Assembly (NCBI RefSeq): GCF_021397715.1
Contig: NZ_CP090207.1
Coordinates: 2,976,001-3,040,000, forward strand
DNA: 64,000 nucleotides
Reading direction: 5' to 3'
Origin: Pantoea agglomerans
Lineage (GTDB): Bacteria > Pseudomonadota > Gammaproteobacteria > Enterobacterales > Enterobacteriaceae
Part shown: positions 1-9,183 of the stretch, piece after piece
Numbering within the stretch: the first letter of the stretch is position 1
How the letters are laid out: each line of letters opens with the position of its first letter
Notes under the pieces: model-generated
Databases searched by the model: none
What the model was told of the DNA's origin: nothing
What the model saw: the letters and a program-made list of their open reading frames with translations, nothing else
Translations under genes and position numbers: made by a program

Positions 1-335
1 AGCAAACCCACCACACCATGCGACGCGCTCAGGCGCTGGGTGCGGCAGGTTATGTGGTGAAAAGTCAGCGCATGGAGCAGCTCCTGAGCGCGATTCTGGC
101 GGTGCTGGGCGGTCACACGGCCTTTCCTGCTATTGAGGATGAACCAGAACTGCCGCTGACCCAGAAAGAGCGCCAGGTCCTGGCATTACTGGCCAGCGGC
201 CTCTCTAACCTGCAAATTGCCGCTCAGCTGCATATCAGCAACAAAACCGTCAGCACTCATAAAAAGAATATTCTGGAAAAGACCGGTGCCCGCTCGGTGG
301 TGGAACTGGCTGACCTGTGGAAAGCGCAGCAGTGA
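1..335 (+). CDS. LuxR-family response regulator, C-terminal part
   Basis: The frame is open from the window edge, so the gene is cut at its 5' side. What remains is the end of a receiver domain, including a YVVKS stretch that fits the conserved receiver lysine, then an acidic linker and a LuxR/NarL helix-turn-helix over the last 60 or so residues (LTQKERQVLALLASGLSN, then the recognition region NKTVSTHKKNIL). It would bind DNA when phosphorylated. Its stop overlaps the likely start of the downstream hybrid sensor kinase, so the two form a two-component pair like EvgA-EvgS or BvgA-BvgS. The exact orthologue cannot be fixed from this fragment. Confidence 0.85.
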   Translation, partial: QTHHTMRRAQALGAAGYVVKSQRMEQLLSAILAVLGGHTAFPAIEDEPELPLTQKERQVLALLASGLSNLQIAAQLHISNKTVSTHKKNILEKTGARSVVELADLWKAQQ

Positions 336-3300
336 GGAACTGGCTGCTGATTTTATTGCTGTTATGGAGCGGGGTCGGGATGGCCGTCCGGCCAGTGAGC
401 AGCGTAAATCTGCCGATGATGCTGCCGGTGAACCGCGCCGAAACCATGCAGGGTCGGATGCTGCGCGTCGGTCTGCTGGAGGAGAACAACGCGCCCTGGG
501 CGATGCGCATCGGCAACGATCTCTATGGCATCAATGCCGATTATCTCTCGGCGCTGCGTCAGCTGACCGGTGCCCAGTTCAGTCTGACGCTGTACGCCGA
601 TCAGGCACATCTGTTGCAGGCGCTGAATGACGGAGAGATCGATTTTGCCCTGGGTATGCTGGCCGCGCCGTTACCGCCAGGCACGCTCAGCAGTGACATC
701 TGGTACAGCAGCCCGCTGCGCATCTACCGTAACCAGCAGAATCAGCGCGCCGTGATGTTTAACAGCCAGAATGCCCAGCTGGCGATCAGTGACACCACGC
801 TGGCACAGCTGCCGCCCGATCTGGCGGCGCGCCATCGCTGGCGGCGTTATAGCAGCGATCTGCAGGCTCTCTATACCCTGCTTAATCAGCAGAACGATTA
901 TGTGGTGGCGGATGAGACCAGCGCCGGCTTTCTGTTAAGTCAGCTGCAGCAGGGTCAGATTTATCAGATTGCTTCGCGGATAGAGGCCGGTCAGCTCAGC
1001 CTGCGCGCGGTGAGCCGCGATCCGCAGCTGATTAACTGGATCAATCAGAGCCTGCGTCAGCTGCCCGCCGAGCTGATGAATACGCTTCAGGCGCGCTGGA
1101 GCAGCATCCTGCCACGCTATCAGGATACCCAGACGCTGATGCTCAGCCCGGATGAACGGGCATGGATTGCCGCCCATCCACGGGTGTTCTACGCCGCCGA
1201 GCCGGATAACTATCCGTGGAGCTACCGCGACAGCACCGGCACGGCGCGCGGCTACGGCGTCGAGCTGCTGAAAGTGATCGCCCAGAGTACCGGACTGCAA
1301 TTCGAGCCGGTATGGGTCAGCAATCCCCGCCAGGCCGCCGCACTGATCGGTCAGCAGCAGGCGATGCTGCAGCTGATGCAACCGCTTAACGGTGATGCGA
1401 TGCAGAGCACCTCGCTGCCGGTGTGGCGGGCGTTGTGGGGCATCTACAGCATTCAGCCCCATTCCCTGACGCACTGGCGTGACCTGCGCGGTAAGCGGGT
1501 CGGCGTGCTACAGGACGATCTGGCGCAGCGGCTGTTGCCCGACGACCTGCAGCCGCAGCGCTTTGCCGATCGCAACAGCCTGTACGATGCGCTGGCCAGA
1601 GGCCAGATTGATGCCCTGGTCGATAACGTGCTGTCAGCCCGCTGGCGCATCGCCAGCCGCAACGATCCCCGTATTCATCTCGCCTTCGCCGCCAGCGACA
1701 TCGCCTGGCCGATCGCGCTGGGCGTCGCCCCGGAGCAGCCGGTGCTGCGTGCGCTGCTGGATCGGGCGCTGCAGCAGATTCCGGCTGAAACCCAGAGCCA
1801 GATGCGCGATAGCTGGTCCACTCCGCCACAGCCGGGCAGCGTGATGGTGATGCGCTCCTTACCGATGATGGTGCTGGTAGTGGCCGGAGCGGCGATCGCC
1901 TTACTGCTGCTGTTACTGGCGCGCCGCTACTGGCAGCAGCGCCGGGAGCGTCAGCAGCGTGAGCAGGCGGAGCGCGCCAACGCGATGAAGAGTCAGTTTC
2001 TGGCCACCGTCAGCCATGAGCTGCGCACGCCGATGCAGGCGATTCTCGGACTGCTGGAGCTGGAAAAGCAGCAGCACAGCAGCCAGAATCTGACGCTACT
2101 GCACAGCAGCGCGCAATCATTGCTGACCTTACTCAACGACCTGCAGGATCACGCCCGGATTGAGAGCAACAGCTTTACGCTGTCGCCGCGTCCGCTGGCG
2201 CTGGCGACCTGGCTCGAACAGCAGCAGCACTTTTACCATCCGTTGATGCGCGCTGACGGACCGCGTCTGGTGGTCAGGGCGCTGACGCCGCTGCCGGAGG
2301 CGATTCTGATCGATGCCGATCGCCTGCAACAGGTAGTGAATAACCTGATGACCAATGCGCTGAAATTTACCCGGCACGGTGAGATCCGGCTGACGCTGGC
2401 GGCCCGACAGCAGCTGGAGCTGACAGTCAGCGACAGCGGTAGCGGCATTCCGCCGGAGGAGCAGCAGAAGCTGTTCGATCCCTGGTATCAGGCACCGTCC
2501 GGCAAATCGGTTTCCGTCCAGGGCAGCGGCCTGGGGCTGTTTATCTGCCGGGAAATGGTGTTGCGCATGGGCGGCGATATCCGGCTGGTTTCTCAACCCG
2601 GTCATGGCACAGAAGTGACGGTCACGCTTCCGCTTGAGCCCTGTCAGCCGGTCAGCCCTGTCAGCGAATCTGCCCTGCCCGGCTACCCGCAGTTGCGGGT
2701 GGCGATTGTTGATGACCATCCCACCAATCTGCTGGTGATGCAGCAGCAGCTGGCGCGCTTCGCTATTCAGGCCGATACCTTCGAGCAGGGCCGCGACCTG
2801 TTGCGCGCCGATGCGCAGCAGCCGTATGACCTGCTGTTTATCGACCAGATGATGCCGCGTCCCGACGGCACGCTGCTGCTGCGGCTGCTGCGCCGTCGCG
2901 ATCGTCAGCGTGGCCGTCAGGCGATGCGGGTATTGTGCTCAGCCGACGCCCAGTTGCTGTCCCAGCCGCTGGCGGCCGGCGAACGGGTGCTGATTAAACC
3001 GGTGCAGTTATCCGATCTCAGCGCCCTGCTGGCCGCCTGGCAGCCCGATCCGCTGGCGGCACTGGATGACAACCTGTTACGACTGGCGCAGCACAACGAC
3101 CGGTTCCTTGGCCGTCTGAGCCAGACATTACGCGACACCGTCAGCCAGGATCTGGCGCGGCTTGCCGCGGCGCGCGATCGGCAGGACTGGACGCAGCTGG
3201 CGGAAGCCGCACACCGGATGAAAGGCAGCTGGTTACTGGTCGGGCTGGAGGAAGGCGCGCAGCTTAGCCAGCAGTTAGCGGAGCAGGCAAAACAGCATCA

Positions 3301-3391
3301 GGACACCGCTGAAACGTGGCGATTACTGATATTATTGACTAACAGGTTACTGAAAAAACTGGATTCTTATGGCACACACCCACACTCATAG
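332..3391 (+). CDS. EvgS/BvgS-like hybrid sensor histidine kinase
   Basis: I chose the GTG at 332, which overlaps the regulator's stop and gives a signal-peptide-like start ([19 protein letters not shown]); a GTG at 317 is also possible. About 1019 residues. Order: two periplasmic solute-binding-like domains (about 45-260 and 275-500), one transmembrane helix (about 510-532), a dimerisation/phosphoacceptor domain with [13 protein letters not shown] (His about 562), an ATPase domain ([23 protein letters not shown]), a receiver (Asp about 838 in LLFIDQMMP) and an Hpt domain (His about 961 in AAHRMKGS). It would sense a periplasmic ligand and relay phosphate His-Asp-His to the partner regulator. 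Unlike E. coli EvgS (about 1197 residues), I see no room for a PAS domain between membrane helix and kinase. Its 3' end overlaps zitB by 23 bp. Confidence 0.9.
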   Translation: MRNWLLILLLLWSGVGMAVRPVSSVNLPMMLPVNRAETMQGRMLRVGLLEENNAPWAMRIGNDLYGINADYLSALRQLTGAQFSLTLYADQAHLLQALNDGEIDFALGMLAAPLPPGTLSSDIWYSSPLRIYRNQQNQRAVMFNSQNAQLAISDTTLAQLPPDLAARHRWRRYSSDLQALYTLLNQQNDYVVADETSAGFLLSQLQQGQIYQIASRIEAGQLSLRAVSRDPQLINWINQSLRQLPAELMNTLQARWSSILPRYQDTQTLMLSPDERAWIAAHPRVFYAAEPDNYPWSYRDSTGTARGYGVELLKVIAQSTGLQFEPVWVSNPRQAAALIGQQQAMLQLMQPLNGDAMQSTSLPVWRALWGIYSIQPHSLTHWRDLRGKRVGVLQDDLAQRLLPDDLQPQRFADRNSLYDALARGQIDALVDNVLSARWRIASRNDPRIHLAFAASDIAWPIALGVAPEQPVLRALLDRALQQIPAETQSQMRDSWSTPPQPGSVMVMRSLPMMVLVVAGAAIALLLLLLARRYWQQRRERQQREQAERANAMKSQFLATVSHELRTPMQAILGLLELEKQQHSSQNLTLLHSSAQSLLTLLNDLQDHARIESNSFTLSPRPLALATWLEQQQHFYHPLMRADGPRLVVRALTPLPEAILIDADRLQQVVNNLMTNALKFTRHGEIRLTLAARQQLELTVSDSGSGIPPEEQQKLFDPWYQAPSGKSVSVQGSGLGLFICREMVLRMGGDIRLVSQPGHGTEVTVTLPLEPCQPVSPVSESALPGYPQLRVAIVDDHPTNLLVMQQQLARFAIQADTFEQGRDLLRADAQQPYDLLFIDQMMPRPDGTLLLRLLRRRDRQRGRQAMRVLCSADAQLLSQPLAAGERVLIKPVQLSDLSALLAAWQPDPLAALDDNLLRLAQHNDRFLGRLSQTLRDTVSQDLARLAAARDRQDWTQLAEAAHRMKGSWLLVGLEEGAQLSQQLAEQAKQHQDTAETWRLLILLTNRLLKKLDSYGTHPHS

Positions 3392-4331
3392 CGGGCAGGA
3401 TAGCAATCGTACCCGTCTGGCCGCGGCATTTGGCGTTACCACCCTGTTTATGATCGCCGAAGTGATTGGCGGCTGGCTCTCTGGCTCGCTGGCGCTGCTG
3501 GCCGATGCCGGACATATGCTGACCGATGCGGCAGCGCTGTTGATGGCGCTGCTGGCAGTGCAGTTTGCCCGCCGCAAGCCCAATGCACGCCATACTTTCG
3601 GCCTGCTGCGCCTGACCACGCTGGCCGCCTTCGTCAACGCTATCGCCCTGCTGGTGATTACCGCCCTGATCGTCTGGGAAGCCGTGCGCCGTTTCGCCGA
3701 TCCGCAGCCGGTCACCGGCGGGCTGATGCTGGGCATTGCTATCGCGGGACTGCTGGCCAATATCCTGTCGTTCTGGTTGCTGCATCACGGCAGCGGCGAG
3801 AAGAACCTCAACGTGCGCGCTGCGGCGCTGCATGTGATGGGTGATTTGCTGGGTTCGGTCGGGGCGGTGGCGGCGGCAGTGATCATTATGCTGACCGGCT
3901 GGACGCCGATTGACCCGATCCTGTCCCTGCTGGTGTCGCTGCTGGTACTGCGCAGCGCCTGGGCGCTGCTGCGTGAAAGCCTGCAGGAGCTGCTGGAAGG
4001 TGCGCCGCGCTCGCTTGACGTCACCCGGCTGATTCGCGATTTGACCCTGAATATTGCCGAAGTGCGCAACGTGCATCATGTGCATCTGTGGCAGGTTGGC
4101 GAGAAACCGCTGCTGACGCTGCATGTGCAGGTGATCCCGCCGTACGATCATGATGCGCTGCTGCACCGCATTCACGCCTATCTGCAGCAGCACTATCAGA
4201 TTGCGCACGCCACCGTACAGATGGAGTATCAGCCCTGTGCCGGTGCCGAGTGTGAGCTCGGCATCAGCGGTGGCTCAGATCACTCTCATCCTGCGCACCA
4301 TCACGCCGCGGGCGAGCATCACGCTCACTGA
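3369..4331 (+). CDS. zitB: Zinc exporter ZitB, cation diffusion facilitator
   Basis: This 320-residue inner-membrane protein exports zinc in exchange for protons. Both ends are histidine-rich (MAHTHTHSG at the start, [18 protein letters not shown] at the end). Two HxxxD metal-site motifs lie in predicted membrane helices ([10 protein letters not shown] near residue 50, [10 protein letters not shown] near 155), followed by a cytoplasmic domain with [14 protein letters not shown]. The start inside the upstream kinase gene is supported by the E. coli-like N-terminus. It ends 7 bp inside the convergent pnuC gene, with no visible terminator between them. Sequence similarity to E. coli ZitB is strong throughout. 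Confidence 0.95.
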   Translation: MAHTHTHSGQDSNRTRLAAAFGVTTLFMIAEVIGGWLSGSLALLADAGHMLTDAAALLMALLAVQFARRKPNARHTFGLLRLTTLAAFVNAIALLVITALIVWEAVRRFADPQPVTGGLMLGIAIAGLLANILSFWLLHHGSGEKNLNVRAAALHVMGDLLGSVGAVAAAVIIMLTGWTPIDPILSLLVSLLVLRSAWALLRESLQELLEGAPRSLDVTRLIRDLTLNIAEVRNVHHVHLWQVGEKPLLTLHVQVIPPYDHDALLHRIHAYLQQHYQIAHATVQMEYQPCAGAECELGISGGSDHSHPAHHHAAGEHHAH

Positions 4332-5056
4332 GACGACAGCGCGCGGGAACCCTGTTGCCGCGCGCTGCGAATCCACATCCGGGAACCGTTCAGCGCAATC
4401 AGCGTCAGAATCACATACTCCAGCGACATCGCATACACCCCCTGACGGGCGAAGATCATTACGCTGATCACGTTGATAATCACCCACAGCAGCCAGTTCT
4501 CAACATATTTGCGCGTCATCAGAATCATTGCCGCAATCGACAGCACCATCATGCACGAATCCCAGAACGGGAAGGCATCCGGTTGCAGCACCGGCATCGC
4601 CACCGTCAGTCCGAGAACGTTCATCAGCGTGACCGCTGCCTGCGTCAGGACGGCAAATACCGGGTCGATATAGAGCGTCATCAGCGCAATCGCAACGATG
4701 CAGCCCACCGCCCACGCCAGCGCTTTAGGTAACGGCAGCCAGCGAATCTTCAGCGCGGCCTGGTGGTCGTCGGTCTGGCGACTCCAGGCGTACCAGCCAT
4801 AGAGATTGGCGACAAAAAAGAACAGCTGTAACAGCAGGCTGGCATAGAGCTGGATTTGAAAGAAGATCACCGCAAACAGCGTGACGTTAATCAGGCCAAA
4901 CGGATAGTTGACGATCTTTTCCAGGCTAGCGAGCCAGATGCAGAGCAAGCCTGCCAGCGTGCCGATCGCCTCAATCCACGAGAGATCGTAGCCGCCCGCA
5001 CCGAGCGGAATATGAACCAGAATATTGTGTGTGCTGAAGAAGTCCATGCCAGGCAC
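4325..5056 (-). CDS. pnuC: Nicotinamide riboside transporter PnuC
   Basis: A 243-residue integral membrane protein that takes up nicotinamide riboside by facilitated diffusion, feeding NAD salvage. Several hydrophobic helices fill the chain, and the PnuC-type WxxW motif is visible in YGWYAWSRQ. It lies 15 bp downstream of nadA on the same strand, so the two are probably one transcript under the NadR-type operator upstream of nadA. The 3' end overlaps zitB by 7 bp in convergent orientation. Length and sequence match the E. coli protein (239 residues). Confidence 0.94.
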   Translation of the reverse strand: MPGMDFFSTHNILVHIPLGAGGYDLSWIEAIGTLAGLLCIWLASLEKIVNYPFGLINVTLFAVIFFQIQLYASLLLQLFFFVANLYGWYAWSRQTDDHQAALKIRWLPLPKALAWAVGCIVAIALMTLYIDPVFAVLTQAAVTLMNVLGLTVAMPVLQPDAFPFWDSCMMVLSIAAMILMTRKYVENWLLWVIINVISVMIFARQGVYAMSLEYVILTLIALNGSRMWIRSARQQGSRALSSQ

Positions 5057-5071
5057 CTGTCAAAGAAACGC

Positions 5072-6133
5072 TTACGCGTTTCCTTTCACGTTGAGTTTAA
5101 GATCCGCTGCAAAGGATAGCATGCGGTTAAGCGGCAGCAACGCGGCTTCTCGCAGGTCATTGTCAACCTGCACCTCATGCTGCGCGCCGCCCGAGTCCAG
5201 CGCCTCTGCAATCGCCCTGAGGCCGTTCATCGCCATCCACGGACAGTGGGCGCAGCTGCGGCAGGTAGCCCCTTCGCCAGCGGTCGGCGCTTCCAGCAGC
5301 TCTTTCTCCGGTACCGCCTGCTGCATTTTATAAAAGATGCCGCGATCGGTGGCCACAATCATTTGCGGATGCGGCAGCGATTTCGCCGCCTGAATCAGCT
5401 GGCTGGTAGAGCCCACCGCGTCGGCCAGATCGACAATCGCCTGCGGCGACTCCGGATGCACCAGCACCGCTGCGTCGGGATAGAGCGCCTTCATGCGCTG
5501 CAGCGCCTGGGTTTTAAATTCGTCATGCACAATACAGGCGCCCTGCCAGCACAGCACATCCGCGCCCGATTTTTGCGTCACGTAGCGGCCAAGATGGCGA
5601 TCCGGTGCCCAGATGATCTTCTCACCGAGACTGTCGAGATGTTCAATCAGCTCAACCGCGATGCTGGAGGTCACCACCCAGTCGGCGCGTGCTTTCACCG
5701 CCGCGGAGGTATTGGCGTAGACCACCACGGTACGATCGGGATGGGCATCGCAGAAGGCGTTAAACTCCTCAATCGGGCAGCCGAGATCGAGTGAGCATTC
5801 CGCCTGCAGCGTCGGCATCAGCACCCTCTTCTCCGGGCTGAGAATTTTGGCGGTTTCACCCATAAAGCGCACGCCCGCCACCAGCAAGGTCGTGGCCGGA
5901 TGTTGACTGCCGAAGCGCGCCATCTCCAGCGAGTCCGAGACACAGCCGCCGGTCTCTTCGGCCAGCGCCTGAATTTCCGGGTCGGTATAGTAGTGCGCCA
6001 CCATGACGGCGTTACGCGCTTTCAGCAACGCTTTGATTTTTTCGCGGTAGCCCGCTTTTTCATCGTCAGTCAGACGGGCCGGTTTAGGCGGAAAGGGGTA
6101 AACGGCGCTCTCAGGATCGAACATCACACTCAT
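5072..6133 (-). CDS. nadA: Quinolinate synthase A
   Basis: NadA condenses iminoaspartate (made by NadB) with dihydroxyacetone phosphate to quinolinate, the first pyridine ring in de novo NAD synthesis. The 353-residue protein starts [10 protein letters not shown] as in E. coli. Cysteines fitting the oxygen-sensitive [4Fe-4S] cluster occur in [18 protein letters not shown] and the CxxCxxC motif TCRSCAHCP near the C-terminus. It is first of a nadA-pnuC pair. A near-perfect NadR-like dyad sits about 70 bp upstream of its start, so repression when NAD is plentiful is expected. Confidence 0.97.
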   Translation of the reverse strand: MSVMFDPESAVYPFPPKPARLTDDEKAGYREKIKALLKARNAVMVAHYYTDPEIQALAEETGGCVSDSLEMARFGSQHPATTLLVAGVRFMGETAKILSPEKRVLMPTLQAECSLDLGCPIEEFNAFCDAHPDRTVVVYANTSAAVKARADWVVTSSIAVELIEHLDSLGEKIIWAPDRHLGRYVTQKSGADVLCWQGACIVHDEFKTQALQRMKALYPDAAVLVHPESPQAIVDLADAVGSTSQLIQAAKSLPHPQMIVATDRGIFYKMQQAVPEKELLEAPTAGEGATCRSCAHCPWMAMNGLRAIAEALDSGGAQHEVQVDNDLREAALLPLNRMLSFAADLKLNVKGNA

Positions 6134-6202
6134 GACACAGCTCTCGTTTTATCTAATTAACGAAAATCGCCTGTTAAGGCGACTTATGGCGTTGATCCCG
6201 CC

Positions 6203-6228
6203 ATCGTGTTTTATATGCTAAACACGAT
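6203..6228. promoter_or_regulatory. NadR-type operator of nadA
   Basis: A perfect inverted repeat of 9 bp arms (ATCGTGTTT and AAACACGAT) separated by 8 bp. It contains TGTTTT-N6-TAAACA, one base from the TGTTTA-N6-TAAACA NadR consensus that I recall from enteric bacteria. It lies 70-95 bp upstream of the nadA start, as expected for a promoter-overlapping repressor site. The NadR gene itself is not in this window. Confidence 0.8.
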
Positions 6229-6280
6229 AGCGGAAATGTCTCGGTGTGTCGTGGGGTTTTTGTTCAGCCCGTATGAATAA

Positions 6281-6802
6281 TCAGCTCACGTCGGGCTGCG
6301 TGGTGGTTGCCAGCGCCAGGTGTGCCTGCGGGGCTTCCAGTGCCAGCAGAAAGGCTTTGATCTCCAGTCCCCCGGCAAAGCCGGTGAGTTTACCGTTGGC
6401 ACCAATCACCCGATGGCAGGGTGCGATAATCGAGAGCGGATTACGGCCGTTGGCGGCCCCGACCGCACGGACTGCCAGCGGATGACCAATCTCACGGGCA
6501 ATCTGGCTGTAGCTGCGTGTTTCGCCAAACGGGATCGCCACCAGCGCCTGCCACACCTTCTTCTGAAAGTCGGTGCCGACAAAGTCGAGCGGCAGTTCGA
6601 AACAGCGGCGTTTGCCAGCAAAATATTCCGCCAGCTGCTGTTCGGCCGCCAGAAACACCGGCAGGTCATCGTGACGGGTTTGCGGTAGAAACCGGGTGCG
6701 TCTGGGATCGTCGTTCTCCCACAAAATGCCGACCAGACCACGGTCGCTGGCCACCAGCTTGAGTTCGCCGACCGGTGTGACGATAGGTTTGAAGTAATAC
6801 AT
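6281..6802 (-). CDS. ogt: Methylated-DNA--protein-cysteine methyltransferase Ogt
   Basis: Ogt removes methyl and larger alkyl groups from O6-alkylguanine and O4-alkylthymine by transfer to its own cysteine, which inactivates it. The 173-residue protein carries the active-site motif PCHRVIGANG and the helix region GETRSYSQIAREIGHP that precedes it. It is encoded divergently from an Ada-AlkA fusion; 159 bp separate the two starts and hold a 14-bp inverted repeat. In E. coli ogt lies elsewhere on the chromosome, so this placement next to nadA is a local difference. Confidence 0.94.
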   Translation of the reverse strand: MYYFKPIVTPVGELKLVASDRGLVGILWENDDPRRTRFLPQTRHDDLPVFLAAEQQLAEYFAGKRRCFELPLDFVGTDFQKKVWQALVAIPFGETRSYSQIAREIGHPLAVRAVGAANGRNPLSIIAPCHRVIGANGKLTGFAGGLEIKAFLLALEAPQAHLALATTTQPDVS

Positions 6803-6857
6803 GCTGATTCTCCGCTCACTGAGTCAGTGCCGATTATCGCACTTTTCAGCCGTCAGG

Positions 6858-6910
6858 CTGGCTGTTTTCGGTCACGACGATAAACTGTTGTGCTGTCCGA
6901 AAACAGCCAG
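6858..6910. promoter_or_regulatory. Inverted repeat between ogt and ada-alkA, candidate operator
   Basis: Two perfect 14-bp arms, CTGGCTGTTTTCGG at 6858-6871 and its reverse complement at 6897-6910, are separated by 25 bp. The pair sits in the middle of the 159-bp divergent promoter region. It could be a shared operator, for instance for the Ada-like protein encoded next to it, or a stem-loop in a leader RNA. I do not see the E. coli Ada box sequence here. The role is inference. Confidence 0.55.
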
Positions 6911-6961
6911 TCTGCCTGCCGTATCCGGCGTAGGCTGCGCTTTATTTGCCGGAGAAAGACC

Positions 6962-8410
6962 ATGCTCGATCCCGAGATTGCCTATCAGGCGCTGACCTCA
7001 CGTGATACCCGCTTCGATGGAGTTTTCTTCGTCGGCGTCACCTCAACCGGCATCTATTGCCGTCCGATCTGCCCGGTGAAAGCGCCGATGCAGAAAAACT
7101 GTCTGTTCTTCAGCAGCGCCGAAGCGGCCGAAAAAGCGCGGTTCCGTCCCTGCCTGCGCTGCCGGCCAGAACTGGCACCGGGCAATGCGCCGGTGGATCA
7201 TGCGCATCGCATTGCCGATCGGCTGGTGCAGCGCATTGAGGAAGGCGTGCTGGAGCAGCACGAGGGGCTGGATGAGATTGCGGCCGAGTTTGGCATCAGC
7301 GCACGCCAGCTGCGGCGGATTGTGCAGCAGGAGCTGGGCGTCTCGCCGCTGGAGCTGAAGCAGACGCGTCGGATGCTGCTGGCGAAACAGCTACTGACCG
7401 AAACCCGGTTGCCGATTATTGATGTCGCCTATGCCAGCGGCTTTGGCAGCCTGCGGCGCTTCAATGATGTCTTTCAGGCCCGTTACCGCATGACACCGGG
7501 TGCCTTACGCAAGCAGACGCTGCCGGCGGCACAGCTGCAGCCTGATGATACTATGCGGCTGCGGCTTAGCTATCGTCCGCCTTACGACTGGCAGGCGATG
7601 CTCAGTTTTCTGCAGCTCCGCCTGATGAAAGAGATCGAGGCGGTTGAAGATAACTGTTACCGGCGCACCGTGGCGCTGGGCGACTATCGCGGCTGGGTCA
7701 GCGTGTCACATCTGCCGGCAAAACAGGCGTTGCAGGTTGAGTTCACCAGCAGCTTAACGCCGGTGTTGCCCGCCCTGCTGCGTCGGCTGCGCGATCTGTT
7801 CGATCTTAATGCGCAGCCACAGCGAATTGCGGCGCACCTGCAACAGGACCCGCTGCTGGCGCAGAGCCTGGCGGATTATCCCGGCCTGCGGGTGCCTGGT
7901 GCCTTTGACGGCTTTGAAATGGGGGTCCGGGCGATACTTGGTCAGCAGATCACGGTGAAAGCCGCGACCACGCTGAGCAGCCGTTTTGCTGAGGCGTTTG
8001 GCGAGGCCTGCGTGACGCCGTTCGCCGATCTGTCACGTTACTCCGCCCGTCCGGAACGGATTGCAGAAACCGCGCTGGATGAGATTGCCCGGCTCGGGAT
8101 TGTCAGCGCCCGCGCCAGAGCGATTCAGGCGTTCGCCAGCGCCTGCGCCAGCGGTGAGCTACGGTTCAATGCCACGCTGTCGCCTGAGGCGATGATGACG
8201 CGGCTGATGAGCTTACCGGGCATTGGTCCGTGGACGGCTCACTATATTGCGATGCGCGCCCTGCGCTGGCCGGATGCGTTTCCGAAAGAAGATATTGCGG
8301 TGCGCAATAATCTGGGTGGCCTGACGCCGCGCGCCGCTGAGCAGCGTTCACAGGTCTGGCGGCCGTGGCGTAGCTACGCGGTGATGCATATCTGGAAAAG
8401 TCTGTCGTAG
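6962..8410 (+). CDS. Ada-AlkA fusion: regulator domain plus 3-methyladenine DNA glycosylase
   Basis: A 482-residue fusion. The ATG at 6962 follows the ribosome binding site GGAGAAAG. Residues about 1-75 are an Ada-type zinc domain with cysteines 33, 37, 64 and 67 (IYCRPICP, PCLRCRPE); Cys33 corresponds to the Ada cysteine that accepts methyl from phosphotriesters. Residues about 85-185 are an AraC-type helix-turn-helix. Residues about 195-482 are an AlkA-type HhH-GPD glycosylase (ILGQQITVKAATTL, GIGPWTAHYIAMRALRWP, then FPKEDIAVRN with the likely catalytic Asp). It should sense methylation damage, activate transcription and excise alkylated bases. It has no Ada-type O6-methylguanine domain; the divergent ogt supplies that activity. 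Confidence 0.92.
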   Translation: MLDPEIAYQALTSRDTRFDGVFFVGVTSTGIYCRPICPVKAPMQKNCLFFSSAEAAEKARFRPCLRCRPELAPGNAPVDHAHRIADRLVQRIEEGVLEQHEGLDEIAAEFGISARQLRRIVQQELGVSPLELKQTRRMLLAKQLLTETRLPIIDVAYASGFGSLRRFNDVFQARYRMTPGALRKQTLPAAQLQPDDTMRLRLSYRPPYDWQAMLSFLQLRLMKEIEAVEDNCYRRTVALGDYRGWVSVSHLPAKQALQVEFTSSLTPVLPALLRRLRDLFDLNAQPQRIAAHLQQDPLLAQSLADYPGLRVPGAFDGFEMGVRAILGQQITVKAATTLSSRFAEAFGEACVTPFADLSRYSARPERIAETALDEIARLGIVSARARAIQAFASACASGELRFNATLSPEAMMTRLMSLPGIGPWTAHYIAMRALRWPDAFPKEDIAVRNNLGGLTPRAAEQRSQVWRPWRSYAVMHIWKSLS

Positions 8411-8494
8411 TCGGGAAATGGAGTGATGCTGGCGCATCAGCCGAACCTGCGGCAGGTTCTCATCCGGCACGCTTAACTCTGTGCCCTGAAAACG

Positions 8495-8517
8495 AAAAAA
8501 GCGCCTTAAAGGCGCTT
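8495..8517 (-). terminator. Repeat-borne Rho-independent terminator, copy 1
   Basis: Stem AAGCGCC/GGCGCTT around a 5-base loop, followed on the minus strand by a run of T. It is identical in the three repeat units and lies furthest from the tRNA genes. It also forms a hairpin on the plus strand after ada-alkA, with T residues on that side. Confidence 0.75.
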
Positions 8518-8674
8518 CTTTTTTAATTGGTGGGTCGTGCAGGATAAGCCTCGGCCCATCCGGAGCCTCGCCCTGCGGGTGATGCTGGCGCATCAGCCTG
8601 AATCGCTCCTGGCGATTCAGTCGAACCTGCGGCAGGTTCTCATCCGGCACGTTTAACTCTGTGCCCTGAAAACG

Positions 8675-8697
8675 AAAAAAGCGCCTTAAAGGCGCTT
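8675..8697 (-). terminator. Repeat-borne Rho-independent terminator, copy 2
   Basis: Same stem and T tract as the neighbouring copies, 180 bp from copy 1. It is preceded on the minus strand by an 18-bp tRNA-Lys 3' fragment rather than a whole tRNA. Confidence 0.75.
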
Positions 8698-8878
8698 CTT
8701 ACTTAATTGGTGGGTCGTGCAGGATAAGCCTCGGCCCATCCGGGGCCTCGCCCTGCGGGTGATGCTGGCGCATCAGCCTGAATCGCTCCTGGCGCATCAG
8801 CCTGAATCGCTCCTGGCGATTCAGTCGAACCTGCGGCAGGTTCTCATCCGGCACGCTTAACTCTATGCCCTGAAAACG

Positions 8879-8901
8879 AAAAAAGCGCCTTAAAGGCGCT
8901 T
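8879..8901 (-). terminator. Terminator of the tRNA-Lys cluster, copy 3
   Basis: This is the copy directly downstream of the last intact tRNA-Lys gene (10 bp after its CCA end on the minus strand), so it is probably the working terminator of the tol-pal-cpoB-tRNA transcript. Stem AAGCGCC/GGCGCTT, then six T on the minus strand. Confidence 0.85.
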
Positions 8902-8911
8902 CTTTCTTAAT

Positions 8912-8987
8912 TGGTGGGTCGTGCAGGATTCGAACCTGCGACCAATTGATTAAAAGTCAACTGCTCTACCAACTGAGCTAACGACCC
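8912..8987 (-). tRNA. tRNA-Lys (UUU)
   Basis: A 76-nt tRNA with encoded CCA. Acceptor stem GGGTCGT/ACGACCC, D-arm AGCTCAGTTGGTAGAGC, anticodon TTT in GACTTTTAATC, T-arm GCAGGTTCGAATCCTGC. It is the last of three identical genes downstream of cpoB, the position of lysT and its neighbours in E. coli. Confidence 0.98.
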
Positions 8988-9033
8988 GCTGGGGGCTTAC
9001 AACCGTTCTTCGCGCCAGGCGCCTGAAACAAGA

Positions 9034-9109
9034 TGGTGGGTCGTGCAGGATTCGAACCTGCGACCAATTGATTAAAAGTCAACTGCTCTACCAACTGAGC
9101 TAACGACCC
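9034..9109 (-). tRNA. tRNA-Lys (UUU)
   Basis: Second of three identical 76-nt tRNA-Lys genes, with CCA encoded and anticodon TTT. The spacers to its neighbours are 46 and 74 bp and differ in sequence. Confidence 0.98.
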
Positions 9110-9183
9110 ATCTTAGGTTGTGAAGCAATGCTGAAGGTTATTTCCTGAAAGGGCGCGCAATTAATAACGCGTCTGACCGGAGA

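Larger units (their letters stand above)
8425..8911. repeat. Tandem repeats with terminator and tRNA-Lys 3' fragment
   Basis: About 2.7 copies of a unit near 180 bp (copy 1 from 8425, copy 2 8581-8760, copy 3 from 8761 running into the first true tRNA-Lys). Each unit holds three small hairpins (arms TGATGC/GCATCA, TGAATCGC/GCGATTCA, GAACCTG/CAGGTTC), then the same Rho-independent terminator, then in copies 1 and 2 an 18-bp fragment equal to the tRNA-Lys 3' end (8528-8545 and 8708-8725). Copy 1 lacks the second hairpin, and copy 3 has a short internal duplication of about 27 bp. Between ada-alkA and the tRNAs I see no gene; this repeat fills the space. Confidence 0.85.

Noticed and set aside
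3339..4208. 289-codon open frame on the minus strand over zitB
   Set aside because: It is rich in Gln, His and Arg, resembles no protein and lies fully antisense to zitB. It is a composition shadow of GC-rich coding DNA.
8425..8911. CRISPR array
   Set aside because: Units are near 180 bp with no alternation of short repeats and unique spacers, and no cas genes are nearby.
6281..8990. Genomic island integrated at tRNA-Lys
   Set aside because: The tRNA 3' fragments suggest attachment sites, but they are only 180 bp apart, lie on the same side, and no integrase or other mobility gene is present. Tandem duplication explains them better.
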